From contig NZ_QZMU01000001.1 of assembly GCF_003932505.1 (NCBI RefSeq), positions 1,302,001-1,366,000 on the forward strand: a stretch of DNA of 64,000 bases. The letters are read 5' to 3'. The first letter of the stretch is position 1, and each line of letters begins with the position of its first letter. The notes beneath the pieces are model-generated. The model had not been told where the DNA came from. It did not search any database and saw nothing but the letters and a program-made list of their open reading frames with translations. Shown one piece after another: positions 25,762 through 35,103 of the stretch. A program made the translations under genes and the position numbers. The DNA is from Thiohalobacter thiocyanaticus (GTDB taxonomy: Bacteria > Pseudomonadota > Gammaproteobacteria > Thiohalobacterales > Thiohalobacteraceae).

Positions 25762-27807
25762 ATGATCAACAGTACCCGAAAGGACGCGCCATCAGCCGCA
25801 GGCTGTTCACTCCTGGCCAGAACAGCACTCGCCATTGCCATGGCGGGACTTGTGCTACCCACCCAGGCCGGCAAGATCACTTCGACACCCTCGGCAAGCG
25901 GCGCCCCGGGATTCGGCGGCTGGAATCTTTCGAACGTGGAAGTGGTGCTGGATGGCACCCAGGGCGCGATCGGAAGCAACGAAAGCTGGTTTGATCCCGC
26001 GACTGGCGCCTACAATTTCGCTCCGGATTCCGATTTTTCCTATGAGAGCCTCGTCTTCGATGACGCGGGTACTCTCATGGGAATTGTCCTGGCCAAGGAC
26101 TGGCCCATCGGTGAGCCTGCAGGCATCAAGATCGTGAATAACGATCCGGGCGTAAAGAATGACAAGCCTGCCAACTGCATCATGTCGACGTCCTATCTGG
26201 AAGGGAACTACCTGGACTCGATCGACCCGAAGCAGGTCACCTGCAGCAGCGCCTTCCAGACGCACAAGCGATACAAGGTTGCCATGCTCCCCAACACCGT
26301 GGATGGCATTGGCTCGGAAAGCGTGGATCTGGTGTTCAACGTAGAGGCCGAAACAGGCACACGTGACTACCAGGTATTCCAGAAGATAAACAACTGGACC
26401 GATGGTCGTCTGCAGGGATTCAAGCTCGAAGTGGGCTTTGGTGTCGGCGCCTCCTTCGTCAGCGCTACCGATGCCGGCGTCGATCTCGCCAACCTGAACA
26501 TTGCCGTGCCCTCGGATTTGTGGAGCCCCACCCAGTTGGCCACGTTTTCGGCTGGTCTGTTCGGTCCGGAGGACAAGCATACCGGCGAACTCGGCTTTTT
26601 TGACCCGGAAAGTCGAGCCGGTTTCCTTATCGATGAATACGTGGCAGGCATTCAGCCACTGACAGATACGCTTACAGCAACCACACCCCTGGCAAGCAAT
26701 TATCATGACGTACCTGCCGGCGCGGGGGTGGCGGCAAATCAGTTCGGTCCCTGGCTGCCGAACAACATGCTGCCCTATGGTATTTTCTTCGATGATGACG
26801 GCAACCCCGAAACCGACGCCGAACTGCTTGCATGGTATGGTTACAACCCGGCGATTGGTGGCCTGGGCTGGATGCGTGGGGCAGAGGATTCGTTCGCGGC
26901 TATTTCGGCTGACGAGATCCAGGCAATGGGCGCCAACCTTTCCTACACCTCGGATCTGATCGATGACCTGGTCAATATTGGTCTCAATTACGTGGTCAGG
27001 GTGGGGGATGTCAGCACCTTCCCCGCGAGCGCAAACAACAGTTTCACGATCCGCGTGACGCCAACGCCTGATACTTCAGGAAGCGGCGTGCCCGCCTATG
27101 TGGGTCAAACCCCCGATCCGCTGCTGCTGTATACGGATTCCAATGCATCGGTTCTATTGCAGCCTGAACCCACGTTCGAGATCGGCAGCCTGCTCACGGC
27201 ACGTGTTGGAGATGCGGACCTGAACCAGGACCCGATGGTTACCGAAGAAGTCACTGTGGCCATTTCTTCCAACAGCGGCCTGAGCGACGCGCTGACCCTG
27301 GTCGAGCAAGGTGCAAATCGTGGCGTGTTTGCGGCAACCCTGCCCGATTCGTACAGCAACGTTACACCGGGTACCGTGATCACCCTGGCATACACCGATG
27401 TATCCGAGGCGATGGAGAAGACCTCCACCACGACCGCGGTAGACGTTTCGACGCCCGTACTTTCCGATGTTTCCATCACCGACCTATCGGTACCCACCTG
27501 GGTATTTGACGGTTCCCCCAACATGCTGTCGGTTACAATCCAAAACGACAAGCTTGCAGCAGGCTTCGCAAGCGGCACGGTGCTGCTTACAGGCTCGGAC
27601 GGCAGTGAGTTCACCGCCAGCTTCTCGGACCTTGGCGTGGGCAAGAAACTTCGGTTCAGATTCAAGTGGACTGCGGAGCTGGCTGACCCAACCGTTCCCG
27701 AGTCCGTGGAGTGGGTGGCCAGCGTCACTGTAGCTGACACGATCGTGGATGGCGCAGAGGCACTCACAGAGGTGAAGGTCAAGCCTGGTAAGCGCGCGAA
27801 CAAATAG
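25762..27807 (+). CDS. Exported choice-of-anchor F-like protein
   Basis: 681 residues with a signal peptide (LAIAMAGLVLPTQA, cleavage near residue 36). The N-terminal region, beginning GAPGFGGWNLSNVEVVLDGT and rich in Asp/Asn/Gly, resembles the choice-of-anchor F family of secreted proteins. The middle (about 225-480) has further beta-rich sequence, and the C-terminal third has two Ig-like beta-sandwich stretches (about 440-570 and 570-680). No PEP-CTERM tail, LPXTG or transmembrane anchor is present, so it is secreted or held by an unknown route. A terminator follows 55 bp after the stop. Confidence 0.7.
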   Translation: MINSTRKDAPSAAGCSLLARTALAIAMAGLVLPTQAGKITSTPSASGAPGFGGWNLSNVEVVLDGTQGAIGSNESWFDPATGAYNFAPDSDFSYESLVFDDAGTLMGIVLAKDWPIGEPAGIKIVNNDPGVKNDKPANCIMSTSYLEGNYLDSIDPKQVTCSSAFQTHKRYKVAMLPNTVDGIGSESVDLVFNVEAETGTRDYQVFQKINNWTDGRLQGFKLEVGFGVGASFVSATDAGVDLANLNIAVPSDLWSPTQLATFSAGLFGPEDKHTGELGFFDPESRAGFLIDEYVAGIQPLTDTLTATTPLASNYHDVPAGAGVAANQFGPWLPNNMLPYGIFFDDDGNPETDAELLAWYGYNPAIGGLGWMRGAEDSFAAISADEIQAMGANLSYTSDLIDDLVNIGLNYVVRVGDVSTFPASANNSFTIRVTPTPDTSGSGVPAYVGQTPDPLLLYTDSNASVLLQPEPTFEIGSLLTARVGDADLNQDPMVTEEVTVAISSNSGLSDALTLVEQGANRGVFAATLPDSYSNVTPGTVITLAYTDVSEAMEKTSTTTAVDVSTPVLSDVSITDLSVPTWVFDGSPNMLSVTIQNDKLAAGFASGTVLLTGSDGSEFTASFSDLGVGKKLRFRFKWTAELADPTVPESVEWVASVTVADTIVDGAEALTEVKVKPGKRANK

Positions 27808-27862
27808 CGCGTTTCACGGCGCAGGCAAAATCTGGCGCGGTTCTGCTGCGCCAGACACTTGA

Positions 27863-27900
27863 AAGCCCCGTGCTCTGTCGAACACGGGGCTTTTCTTTTC
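27863..27900 (+). terminator. Strong rho-independent terminator
   Basis: AAGCCCCGTG (27863-27872) pairs with CACGGGGCTT (27883-27892) around a 10-nt loop and is followed by TTTTCTTTT-type sequence. It closes the choice-of-anchor protein transcript. Confidence 0.9.
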
Positions 27901-28055
27901 CATCTGTTACATCCTCACCAAATCGCTCGACGGGATAAAGTGCGCGGGCAGACACTATTCCAGGATCCCCTCGCGGGCAAACAGCTTCAGTAAACGCTCC
28001 ACGTTGCCCCCCCACCTGCGCCTTGAGTCTTTCCGGCGTAGAAAAGATTAGAACG

Positions 28056-28106
28056 GGGGTCGGTGACAATTGATGACACGAATGATTCTCAGTTGTCACC
28101 GACCCC
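28056..28106. repeat. GGGGTCGGTGACAAC palindromic repeat, copy A
   Basis: Arms of 18 bp (28056-28073 and 28089-28106) pair with one mismatch around a 15-nt loop TGACACGAATGATTC. Flanked by CCTTTTAAT-type sequence. Same family as 35037-35087, with degenerate or half copies at 8914-8958 and 36404-36439. The repeat and its surroundings occupy the gap between the terminator at 27863 and the MscS gene; no coding sequence is seen there. Confidence 0.8.
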
Positions 28107-28140
28107 TTTTAATTTCGTCGTTCCGGCGAATACCGGAAAC

Positions 28141-29481
28141 TCAGCCGCCCTTCTTCAGCAGATTCTCTTCGTCGGAGGTGTTCAGGTCATTGGCCACCTG
28201 CTCGTCGATTGTATGGTCCGCCGTCACGTCGCTGCTTTCGGCCGTGGCGGCGGTCTGGCTCGGCGGTGGTGCCGCTTCGGGGCGCGCGGCCCCGCCTTCG
28301 CCGGGCTTGAGGGCAGCCGCATCGCGCAGGTGGATGCGGTAGATGGGTTCGGGCATTTCGATACCCGCTTCGTCGAAGACGGCCTTCACCAGGCGAATGG
28401 CCTCGCTGCGCGCCTTCAGGATGTCAGTTTCGCGCTGGTCGATCCAGGCGAGGAAACTCAGCTGTACCGTGCTGTCGCCCAGTTCCGAAATCAGCACTTG
28501 CGGTCCCGGGTCGGGCAGGATCCCCTTCGTCCGCCGCAATGTCTCAATGCCGAGGTTCCGGGCAGCCGCCACGTCCAGGTCCACGGATACACCCACCTTG
28601 AATTCGAAGCGACGCAGGGGATTGCGGGTAAAGTTCAGCATTGCCGAGGTGATGATGTTGCTGTTGGGAATGCGCAGGTGGTTGCCGTCCAGGGTCATCA
28701 GCACCGTATCGCGCGAGGTCAGGCGTACCACCTTGCCGAGGAATTCCCCGATCTGTACCTGGTCACCGATTGCAAAGGGGTTGCGGGCGCTGAGCAGCAC
28801 GCCGGCCAGGTAGTTTTCCGCGATATTGCGGAAGGCGAAGCCCAGCGCGATGCCGGCGATCCCGGCGATACCGAGCAGCGCCCCGACCATGGCGGTGGCG
28901 TCCAGGATCTCCAGGGCGATCAGGAATCCGATACCAATGACCAGCAGGCGAACGATGCGCAGTCCCAGATTCACGGCGAGATCGGACATGCCGGCGCGGC
29001 GCAGCCAGGCACCACGCGAACCCGCCCACTGGCCGAGGAACCAGAACAGCACCACCACCAGCAGGGCGACCAGGCCGACCGGCAGGGCGCGCAACAGGTC
29101 GGCGCCAATTTCCTGGAACTTGCGGCTGGCCGGGCGCAGGCGGCTGGCCACATCCGCTTCCTCGCTGAGTCGGTTCACGACATAGACCACCCCATCGGTA
29201 CGGCTCGCGATCTCGAAGGCCTCGCGGTTGAGGCGGGAGCTGGGGACTTCGCCAGCCAGGGTGACGACACCCGATGTGACCTGCACCTCGATGTCCTGCA
29301 GGCCGTCGATTGCGTCCAGCACGGCGAGGAGACGGCTGCGGATCGCGGCGTCCTCCGGGACGCCCTGTACCTGGATCTGCGGGGCCGTGACAGCGGCTTC
29401 GGGTGCATACAGCTCCTGGCCGCAGACCGGCAGCTGCCAGGACATGAGGACCAGCAAGGCCATTGTCAGTATTCGTTTCAT
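28141..29481 (-). CDS. MscS-family mechanosensitive channel with N-terminal BON domain
   Basis: 446 residues from ATG 29481. A signal-like N-terminus (LTMALLVLMSWQLPVCG) is followed by a BON domain (about 40-105, LQDIEVQVTSGVVTLAGEVP), then the membrane region with pore helix AMVGALLGIAGIAGIALGFA (about 200-225). The MscS cytoplasmic beta domain begins ARNPFAIGDQVQIGEFLGKV, and a Pro/Ala/Glu-rich tail ends the protein. BON domains bind phospholipid or other envelope surfaces. MscS channels release osmolytes under membrane tension; the BON domain suggests a periplasmic tether. A run of ten G (minus: C) lies 24 bp before the start. Confidence 0.88.
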   Translation of the reverse strand: MKRILTMALLVLMSWQLPVCGQELYAPEAAVTAPQIQVQGVPEDAAIRSRLLAVLDAIDGLQDIEVQVTSGVVTLAGEVPSSRLNREAFEIASRTDGVVYVVNRLSEEADVASRLRPASRKFQEIGADLLRALPVGLVALLVVVLFWFLGQWAGSRGAWLRRAGMSDLAVNLGLRIVRLLVIGIGFLIALEILDATAMVGALLGIAGIAGIALGFAFRNIAENYLAGVLLSARNPFAIGDQVQIGEFLGKVVRLTSRDTVLMTLDGNHLRIPNSNIITSAMLNFTRNPLRRFEFKVGVSVDLDVAAARNLGIETLRRTKGILPDPGPQVLISELGDSTVQLSFLAWIDQRETDILKARSEAIRLVKAVFDEAGIEMPEPIYRIHLRDAAALKPGEGGAARPEAAPPPSQTAATAESSDVTADHTIDEQVANDLNTSDEENLLKKGG

Positions 29482-29504
29482 CGCGATTCCATATGGACTG
29501 GCAA

Positions 29505-29514
29505 GGGGGGGGGG
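29505..29514 (+). repeat. G10 homopolymer upstream of the BON-MscS gene
   Basis: Ten consecutive G on the plus strand (C on the coding strand), starting 24 bp upstream of the ATG at 29481. Tracts of this length are prone to slipped-strand changes and lie where they could alter promoter or leader spacing. Confidence 0.85.
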
Positions 29515-29750
29515 TTGGGCGAGGCTGTGCGCATGGCCGGGTGGGGTGCACTCCAGGGACATCACCGGAGTATAGCAAGGAAGGGAATTGCAGGACCTGG
29601 CCCTGCTTCCGTGCTGGATTCGAATTTTAATGTTTGCCCTGAATATCATCCTCCTGGAAGATTATTTCTGCCCACCCCTGGAATTTTTGCGCGGCTGGTC
29701 TAACTTAGCTGTATCCGCGCGCGCGGTTGACATTATCCAGGGAGGCGATG

Positions 29751-32700
29751 ATGCGTCACACTGTTCGGCACCGGTGGGCTCACGCCTGCGATTTCCACTC
29801 ATTAATTATAATACTGCTGTGCTGGATACTGCCCTTCAGCGCCTCGGCCCAGTTCAATCCCGCGGTCGGACCGATCAACGACACCATCCAGTTCAGCGCC
29901 GCGACCTCAGCCTCGAGCGGGCCCTACAGCCTGACCCGCAGCGGCTTGAGCTTCACTGTCAGCCGCCCCGGGCTGGTGGACTTCACCTTTACTGCACCCG
30001 GCCTGTTGGGCGCCTCCACCGAGCAGGCCGCACATGCCTTCATCGGCAGCGACGGCCTGCTGATCCGCAGCAGTTCCTCCACCAACATCGAGAACCGGAC
30101 CACCATCGTCTTCAAGCGGCTGGACACTACCGATCCGGTGGAAACACTGGTCAATCACCAGGCCTTCCTGAGTGATCAGCCCAATGTGCAGATCCGCCGC
30201 AGCAGCGACAGCCTGGTGCTGTTCACCTTGACTGCCCATGCCGACTCGGCGATCAACGACACCTTCGATATCGCCCTGTTCCGCGGCGACACCGGCAGGC
30301 ATCTGTGCGGCATGATCCCGTTCAACCGCGACCCCGGCGATCAGACCTCGGCCGAGGTGCTGGGCTCGGGTGGCAACGCCACCGGTCTGCGCATCACGCG
30401 TACCCGCCCGAACTTTCCCAACGTAACGCAGGACTGCGCCCTGCCACAGGCCCTGTTCGAGATCACGCCGCAATCCATCGATTTCGGTGAGGTGGCGAAT
30501 AACCAGTCGCCGCAGCTGCAAGTCACACTGAGCAACCCGGGCGGTCCGGCCGATGACGCGATCGAGGTCTCCGCGGTCGCCACCACCGCCCATTGCACCC
30601 CAATCGGATTTACGCCACAGACCCTCGCCCCCGGCGATTCGGTACCGCTCAGTATTCAGCTCAATCCGCAGAACCCACCCGGCCAGGTCGCCAGCATCAA
30701 CGAAGACATAGCGATCACGCGCAACCCCGCGGTCGGCCCGGCCGCGATCAACTGCCAGGCGGAGTCGCGCGATCCCGTGCCGGTGCTCTCACTCAGTACC
30801 AACAGTCTCGTTTTCGGCCAGGTCAATGTCGGCGCGGCGGCGACCCGCAGCCTGATACTGAGCAACACCGGTGAGATCGACCTGACCTTCCAGCCGGTGA
30901 CGGGGCCGACGCTGGCGGAGTTCAACCTGGCGCCGGCTGGCCCCATTGCCGCCATCCCCGCCGGGCAGTCCACCACGCTCACCGTCAGCTTCACACCCAG
31001 CGCGGCCCAGGTGTTCAATGACAGCATCACCTTCACCACCAACGATCCGGCCAGCCCCACCCAGCCCGTGAGCCTGACCGGCACCGGACATATTCCGCAA
31101 CCCCAGTTCGTCATGGACCCGGCGCTGAACCGGTTCGACTACGGCGAGGTCGAGCAGGGCTATCGCTTCGGGAAGGGCATCCGCATCCGCAACCCCGGTG
31201 ATGCCGACCTGACCTTCACGGTCGACGTCGCCGGCGACGGGCGTTTCAGCTTCAGTGACCAGCCCAACCAGCCGGGCGTGGGACAACAGAACCTGCTACC
31301 CGTCACCATACCGCCGATGGGCGAGCGCACCTTCCGCGTGACCTTCGATGCCCGGGCCCCGGACGGCGGCCCCTATAACGGCACCTTCGACATCACCAGC
31401 ATCAACGACACCAATGTCCCGCCGACCCGCACGGTCGATCTGGAGGGCTCGGTGATCCCCGGCAAGACCCTGGACGTGGCGCTGATCCTGGACCGCTCCG
31501 GCAGCATGAACGAGCCCACCGCCGACGGCAGCAAGGCCCAGACCCTGCGCCGGGCGAGTTCATTGTTTCTGCAGCTGCTGCGCGAGAGCGCCGGCGACCG
31601 CGTCGCGATCGTGGGCTACAACACCCAGGCCAGCCTGCTGGAACCGCTGACCCAGATCGATGCCCAGTCGCGCGCCGATCTGATCGACACGGTCACCAAC
31701 TCGACGGACCTCAACCCGTCGGGGGCGACCTCCATTGCGGCCGGGCTGCTGGAAGGCTTCGGCCAGCTCACCGATGCCGGCCGGGATGTGCGCGCCGCGC
31801 TCATCGTCAGCGACGGCAAGGAGAACACCCCGGCGCAAACGCCCGGCGGTCCGGTCGATCTGAACACCATCGCGCTGCCGGCGGGCGTGGGTGTGCACTC
31901 GCTGGCGCTGGGCCGGCAGCAGGACGTCGACACCGCCCGCCTGACCGATATCGCCAATCGCTCCGGCGGCACCAGCCAGTACACCGGCGACCTGACCGGC
32001 CTCAATGTGTTCGATATCGAAAAGTTCTTCCTGCAGGTGGCAACCACCCTGCTCGGCCAGCAGCCGGTACTGGACCCGGTCTACACCATCGCCCCGGGCC
32101 AGACCTTCGAGACCCCCATCCCCCTCATCCCGGCGGACAAGGAAGTCACCATCGCGCTCATGTTCAAGCAGGGTGTGCTGCCCTACACCGTGATCGCGCC
32201 CGACGGCACGGCCTACCCGACCGCCTCGCCGCCGAACGGCTTTGGCCAGAGCGTGGAGGAACTGCCGACAGCACGCCTGTTCAAGCTCAAGCTGCCGACC
32301 GACGAGCCGCAGCGCTATCAGGGCGTGTGGAAGCTGCGGGTCGCCCATCAGGGCTTCGTATGGGTGGGGGACGCGAAGAAACGCGTCCAGGAGCAGACCG
32401 GCACCCCGGTCTCCTACGCCGTCGCCGTCGCGGCGGGCAGCAATCTGCGCATGTTCGCCTTTGTCTCGCCGCAGCCGGCTTACCCCGGCGACCGCATCGG
32501 GCTGAACGCATCCCTGGCCGAGGAAGGGGCGCCGGTACCAGGCGCCGCGGTCGAGGCAATACCGACCCTGCCCAATGGCGCGGCAGGCACCCCCGTCATC
32601 CTGCACGACGACGGCATGCACAATGACGGGGAGGCCGGCGACGGCGAATACGGCGGTGAATTCACCCACACCCTGCAGGCCGGCGGCTACAGCTTCCTGT

Positions 32701-32930
32701 TCCGTGCCTCCGGCAGCAGCGCCCGCGGCGGCCAGTTCATCCGCGAGCAGGTGCTGGGCAAGACAGTGCTGGCGCACCCGGACTTCACCGGAACAGATCC
32801 GCAAGGCAGGGACTGCTGCACGCCGACACTGCGCCTGCTGCGCATCATTATCGTGCTGCTGGTGATTGCGGTACTGCTGATGCTGGGCAGATTCTGGTGG
32901 TCGCGCCAGATGCGGTCAGCGGGTCAGTAA
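29751..32930 (+). CDS. Exported ASPM/choice-of-anchor D and von Willebrand A protein
   Basis: 1059 residues from ATG 29751 (5 nt after GGAGG; another ATG is 3 bp earlier). Domain order: signal peptide ending ASA; a beta-rich N-terminal domain (about 30-220); three ASPM-SPD-2-Hydin / choice-of-anchor D Ig-like domains (ITPQSIDFGEVANNQS; STNSLVFGQVNVGAAATRS; FDYGEVEQGYRFGKGIRI); a VWA domain with MIDAS residues in LILDRSGSMNE, SGATSIAAG and VSDGKEN; another beta-rich region with an EF-like DDGMHNDGEAGDGEY turn; and a C-terminal transmembrane helix (IIIVLLVIAVLLMLG) with a basic tail. It is likely inner-membrane anchored with a large periplasmic part. Such modules mediate metal-dependent adhesion. 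Confidence 0.85.
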   Translation: MRHTVRHRWAHACDFHSLIIILLCWILPFSASAQFNPAVGPINDTIQFSAATSASSGPYSLTRSGLSFTVSRPGLVDFTFTAPGLLGASTEQAAHAFIGSDGLLIRSSSSTNIENRTTIVFKRLDTTDPVETLVNHQAFLSDQPNVQIRRSSDSLVLFTLTAHADSAINDTFDIALFRGDTGRHLCGMIPFNRDPGDQTSAEVLGSGGNATGLRITRTRPNFPNVTQDCALPQALFEITPQSIDFGEVANNQSPQLQVTLSNPGGPADDAIEVSAVATTAHCTPIGFTPQTLAPGDSVPLSIQLNPQNPPGQVASINEDIAITRNPAVGPAAINCQAESRDPVPVLSLSTNSLVFGQVNVGAAATRSLILSNTGEIDLTFQPVTGPTLAEFNLAPAGPIAAIPAGQSTTLTVSFTPSAAQVFNDSITFTTNDPASPTQPVSLTGTGHIPQPQFVMDPALNRFDYGEVEQGYRFGKGIRIRNPGDADLTFTVDVAGDGRFSFSDQPNQPGVGQQNLLPVTIPPMGERTFRVTFDARAPDGGPYNGTFDITSINDTNVPPTRTVDLEGSVIPGKTLDVALILDRSGSMNEPTADGSKAQTLRRASSLFLQLLRESAGDRVAIVGYNTQASLLEPLTQIDAQSRADLIDTVTNSTDLNPSGATSIAAGLLEGFGQLTDAGRDVRAALIVSDGKENTPAQTPGGPVDLNTIALPAGVGVHSLALGRQQDVDTARLTDIANRSGGTSQYTGDLTGLNVFDIEKFFLQVATTLLGQQPVLDPVYTIAPGQTFETPIPLIPADKEVTIALMFKQGVLPYTVIAPDGTAYPTASPPNGFGQSVEELPTARLFKLKLPTDEPQRYQGVWKLRVAHQGFVWVGDAKKRVQEQTGTPVSYAVAVAAGSNLRMFAFVSPQPAYPGDRIGLNASLAEEGAPVPGAAVEAIPTLPNGAAGTPVILHDDGMHNDGEAGDGEYGGEFTHTLQAGGYSFLFRASGSSARGGQFIREQVLGKTVLAHPDFTGTDPQGRDCCTPTLRLLRIIIVLLVIAVLLMLGRFWWSRQMRSAGQ

Positions 32931-33042
32931 CACTGCGCGTGGGTGGGAAAACACATCCACCAATGGGGAAGCCAACATCAGCAGACCCCATGGTGAATCC
33001 ACTTCTTTCTGTCATTGCGATGACATAACAATCGAAGATTTC

Positions 33043-34743
33043 TCAGCTACGAATACCTGCCATTGCGCCCCGACCCCTGCGCCTCGCGAGTCCTGCCAGA
33101 GCTGCCAATCCACTACCCAGCAACCAGAAGCTGGCCGGCAATGGCACCGGGGATACGTTGAATGTGAGACGCAGATCGTTGCCTGCGGTCTGCAATACTG
33201 ACCAGCCAAGCCCCTCGAATGAATCTGACGTCGAGAAACTGATATTATCGAAGCCCGTCATACTGCTGGCGAAGAGAAAGTCAAAGCTGTCACCCGCCTC
33301 CGGGACAAAGCCCTGAAAATCGAACAGCACAGTACTGCCAGAGTTGAAATCGACATTACCGAGAATATCAAGCCGATCCCAGCTGGTCAGCGATTCAAAC
33401 TCGATGATCAGGTCGCCGCCAAAGGCGAGGTCGGCATCAAAGGTAAGAGCGCCTGCCCCACGCTCAGCCCCGGGATTGACGATTGTTCCGTGATCTACAA
33501 CCAGATTATTGCCCATCACCTCGATAACCCCCGTGCCGAACAACTCACCACCGTGGAAACTTACGTTTTCCTGGGAGATGAGACCATCGACCCTGGTACT
33601 GCCATCGTTCTGCTCAAAGGTGCCGACACCCTGGATGCTCGCGTTCTCAGTGACCTCCAACTGGCCGGCGTTCTCCATGGTCCCGTCATTCCTCACCAGA
33701 GCATCATTGAACAGTACACCCTCATTGATGAATGCACTCGAATATCTGTTGGCGATCTCTCCCTGATTGATGACATTACCCGTCGATCCGTTCTTCAACA
33801 TTCCGGCATTGTTCAGCAATGCACCCGGCTTGTTGACCAACTCGCCGCGATTATCCAATAACCCATCATACTCGTTGCGCAGTTCACCATAGTTATCCAG
33901 CCTGCCGTTCGATAAGTTCACCAGGACACCGAGGTTATCCAATGATCCATTCAACCGGTTGATCAATGATCCATGATTATCCAGTCGGCCACTCAGATAA
34001 TTCGTCATGACTCCGTCATTGCGCAGCAGACCGAGCACCCCATTGGTTATATCACCAGAATTCTTCAGCACACCGGCAAAATAATTCTTCACTACGCCAT
34101 TATTCACCCATGAACCATTCACCTGGTTGGTCAGGTCGCCATGATTATCGACCTCGCCAACAGCCAGATTGGTCATCGCCCCATCGATGCGCATCGAACC
34201 CGTATTGGTCAAACTACCGGCATTATCCAGCCGGCTGCCGGTGAAACTCGTCATGGACCCCCCGTTGTTCACGGAACCGCCCACCCCGTTAGTCAAAGTA
34301 CCGGAATTGTCCAGCCGACTGCCCGTGAAACTCTGCATGCTCCCGTCGTTGACCAGGGAGCCACCCTGCATATTCAACAGGCTGCCGTAATTACCGAGCG
34401 TAGCTCCGGATTGGTTCCTCAGCACATCATAATTGGTCACCTTCCCGAAATTCACCAGGTTGCTGTAGTTATACACGCTCCCGAAATTGATCAGGCTGCC
34501 AGATCCGAGAATCGTCAGCGGCGCAAACAGGGAACAGCTATCGTAGACAACAGCGCTGTCCGTGAGGACGTACGAGGAAAGGTTCGGGCATATCAACGCC
34601 GCCTGCGCGGACATCACGGCAGACAAATTGAGCGTCGCGGTCAACGCCAACCGGACAGGCAGATAAAGCCTACGTGGTCGCGGAAGAATTTCGTTGCATC
34701 CCGGGGAACAACACCTTGAAAGAGCATGATTATTTTTATTCAT
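33043..34743 (-). CDS. Repeat-rich exported protein with PEP-CTERM-type sorting tail
   Basis: 566 residues. An extended N-terminal signal (basic, then LALTATLNLSAVMSAQA) is followed by about 280 residues (about 85-370) of short degenerate repeats with alternating NxGxLxN motifs: RLDNSGTLTN, SVNNGGSMTS, RLDNHGSLIN, SLDNLGVLVN, RLDNYGELRN. Their period of about 10-20 residues suggests a right-handed beta-helix. A beta-rich domain follows (about 380-530, GTIVNPGAERGAGALTFDA). The C-terminus is VPLPASFWLLGSGLAALAG plus an Arg cluster, a PEP-CTERM-type tripartite tail for exosortase-like processing. Expected to be a surface or matrix protein. Confidence 0.85.
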   Translation of the reverse strand: MNKNNHALSRCCSPGCNEILPRPRRLYLPVRLALTATLNLSAVMSAQAALICPNLSSYVLTDSAVVYDSCSLFAPLTILGSGSLINFGSVYNYSNLVNFGKVTNYDVLRNQSGATLGNYGSLLNMQGGSLVNDGSMQSFTGSRLDNSGTLTNGVGGSVNNGGSMTSFTGSRLDNAGSLTNTGSMRIDGAMTNLAVGEVDNHGDLTNQVNGSWVNNGVVKNYFAGVLKNSGDITNGVLGLLRNDGVMTNYLSGRLDNHGSLINRLNGSLDNLGVLVNLSNGRLDNYGELRNEYDGLLDNRGELVNKPGALLNNAGMLKNGSTGNVINQGEIANRYSSAFINEGVLFNDALVRNDGTMENAGQLEVTENASIQGVGTFEQNDGSTRVDGLISQENVSFHGGELFGTGVIEVMGNNLVVDHGTIVNPGAERGAGALTFDADLAFGGDLIIEFESLTSWDRLDILGNVDFNSGSTVLFDFQGFVPEAGDSFDFLFASSMTGFDNISFSTSDSFEGLGWSVLQTAGNDLRLTFNVSPVPLPASFWLLGSGLAALAGLARRRGRGAMAGIRS

Positions 34744-35036
34744 ACCTGCATCTCGCCATTATAGTCGATTTATTATTCCGGGTTATCCTAGCACAAAGAG
34801 GGAAAAGGCTCGCGTATTAAGCATCAATCATTCCGCCCCCCCGCTTCGCCGCGATGATGGGACTGAAGTGAACGCTATCCGCTACTGCACTCTCAAACCA
34901 CAAACAGCGAAAATGATTCGCGCAGACCACACACCCCTTCAGCGATTCTCACAAGCTCATCCGCCTGCAGCAAATCGTCATAAATTGTTTACATGCGCGC
35001 CCCGATCACGCTTGACGGGCAATGGAGGCAAAAAAG
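34744..35036. other. Intergenic region, no gene seen
   Basis: AT-rich start (to about 34800) fits the promoter of the repeat-rich protein gene on the minus strand. A short hairpin GCGAAAATGATTCGC lies near 34907-34921. No coding sequence or RNA gene is recognised before the palindromic repeat at 35037. Confidence 0.5.
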
Positions 35037-35087
35037 GGGGTCGGTGACAACTGATAGCGCAAGTAATTCTCAGTTGTCACCGACCCC
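35037..35087. repeat. GGGGTCGGTGACAAC palindromic repeat, copy B
   Basis: Two perfect 18-bp arms (GGGGTCGGTGACAACTGA at 35037-35054; its complement at 35070-35087) around the loop TAGCGCAAGTAATTC. Outside them, A-rich and T-rich flanks (AAAAAG and TTTAAT) extend the pairing. It is the best-preserved copy in the window and sits 17 bp past the stop of the DUF302 gene, where it could also act as a terminator. Confidence 0.85.
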
Positions 35088-35103
35088 TTTAATCCGTTTA
35101 ATC

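Noticed and set aside
31560..32804. Antisense open frame within the VWA gene
   Set aside because: No start signal, no family, and high-GC third-position effect.
33500..34740. The NxGxLxN repeats as a CRISPR-like array
   Set aside because: Repeats are degenerate, have no constant spacer length, and lie in an open frame with signal peptide and sorting tail.
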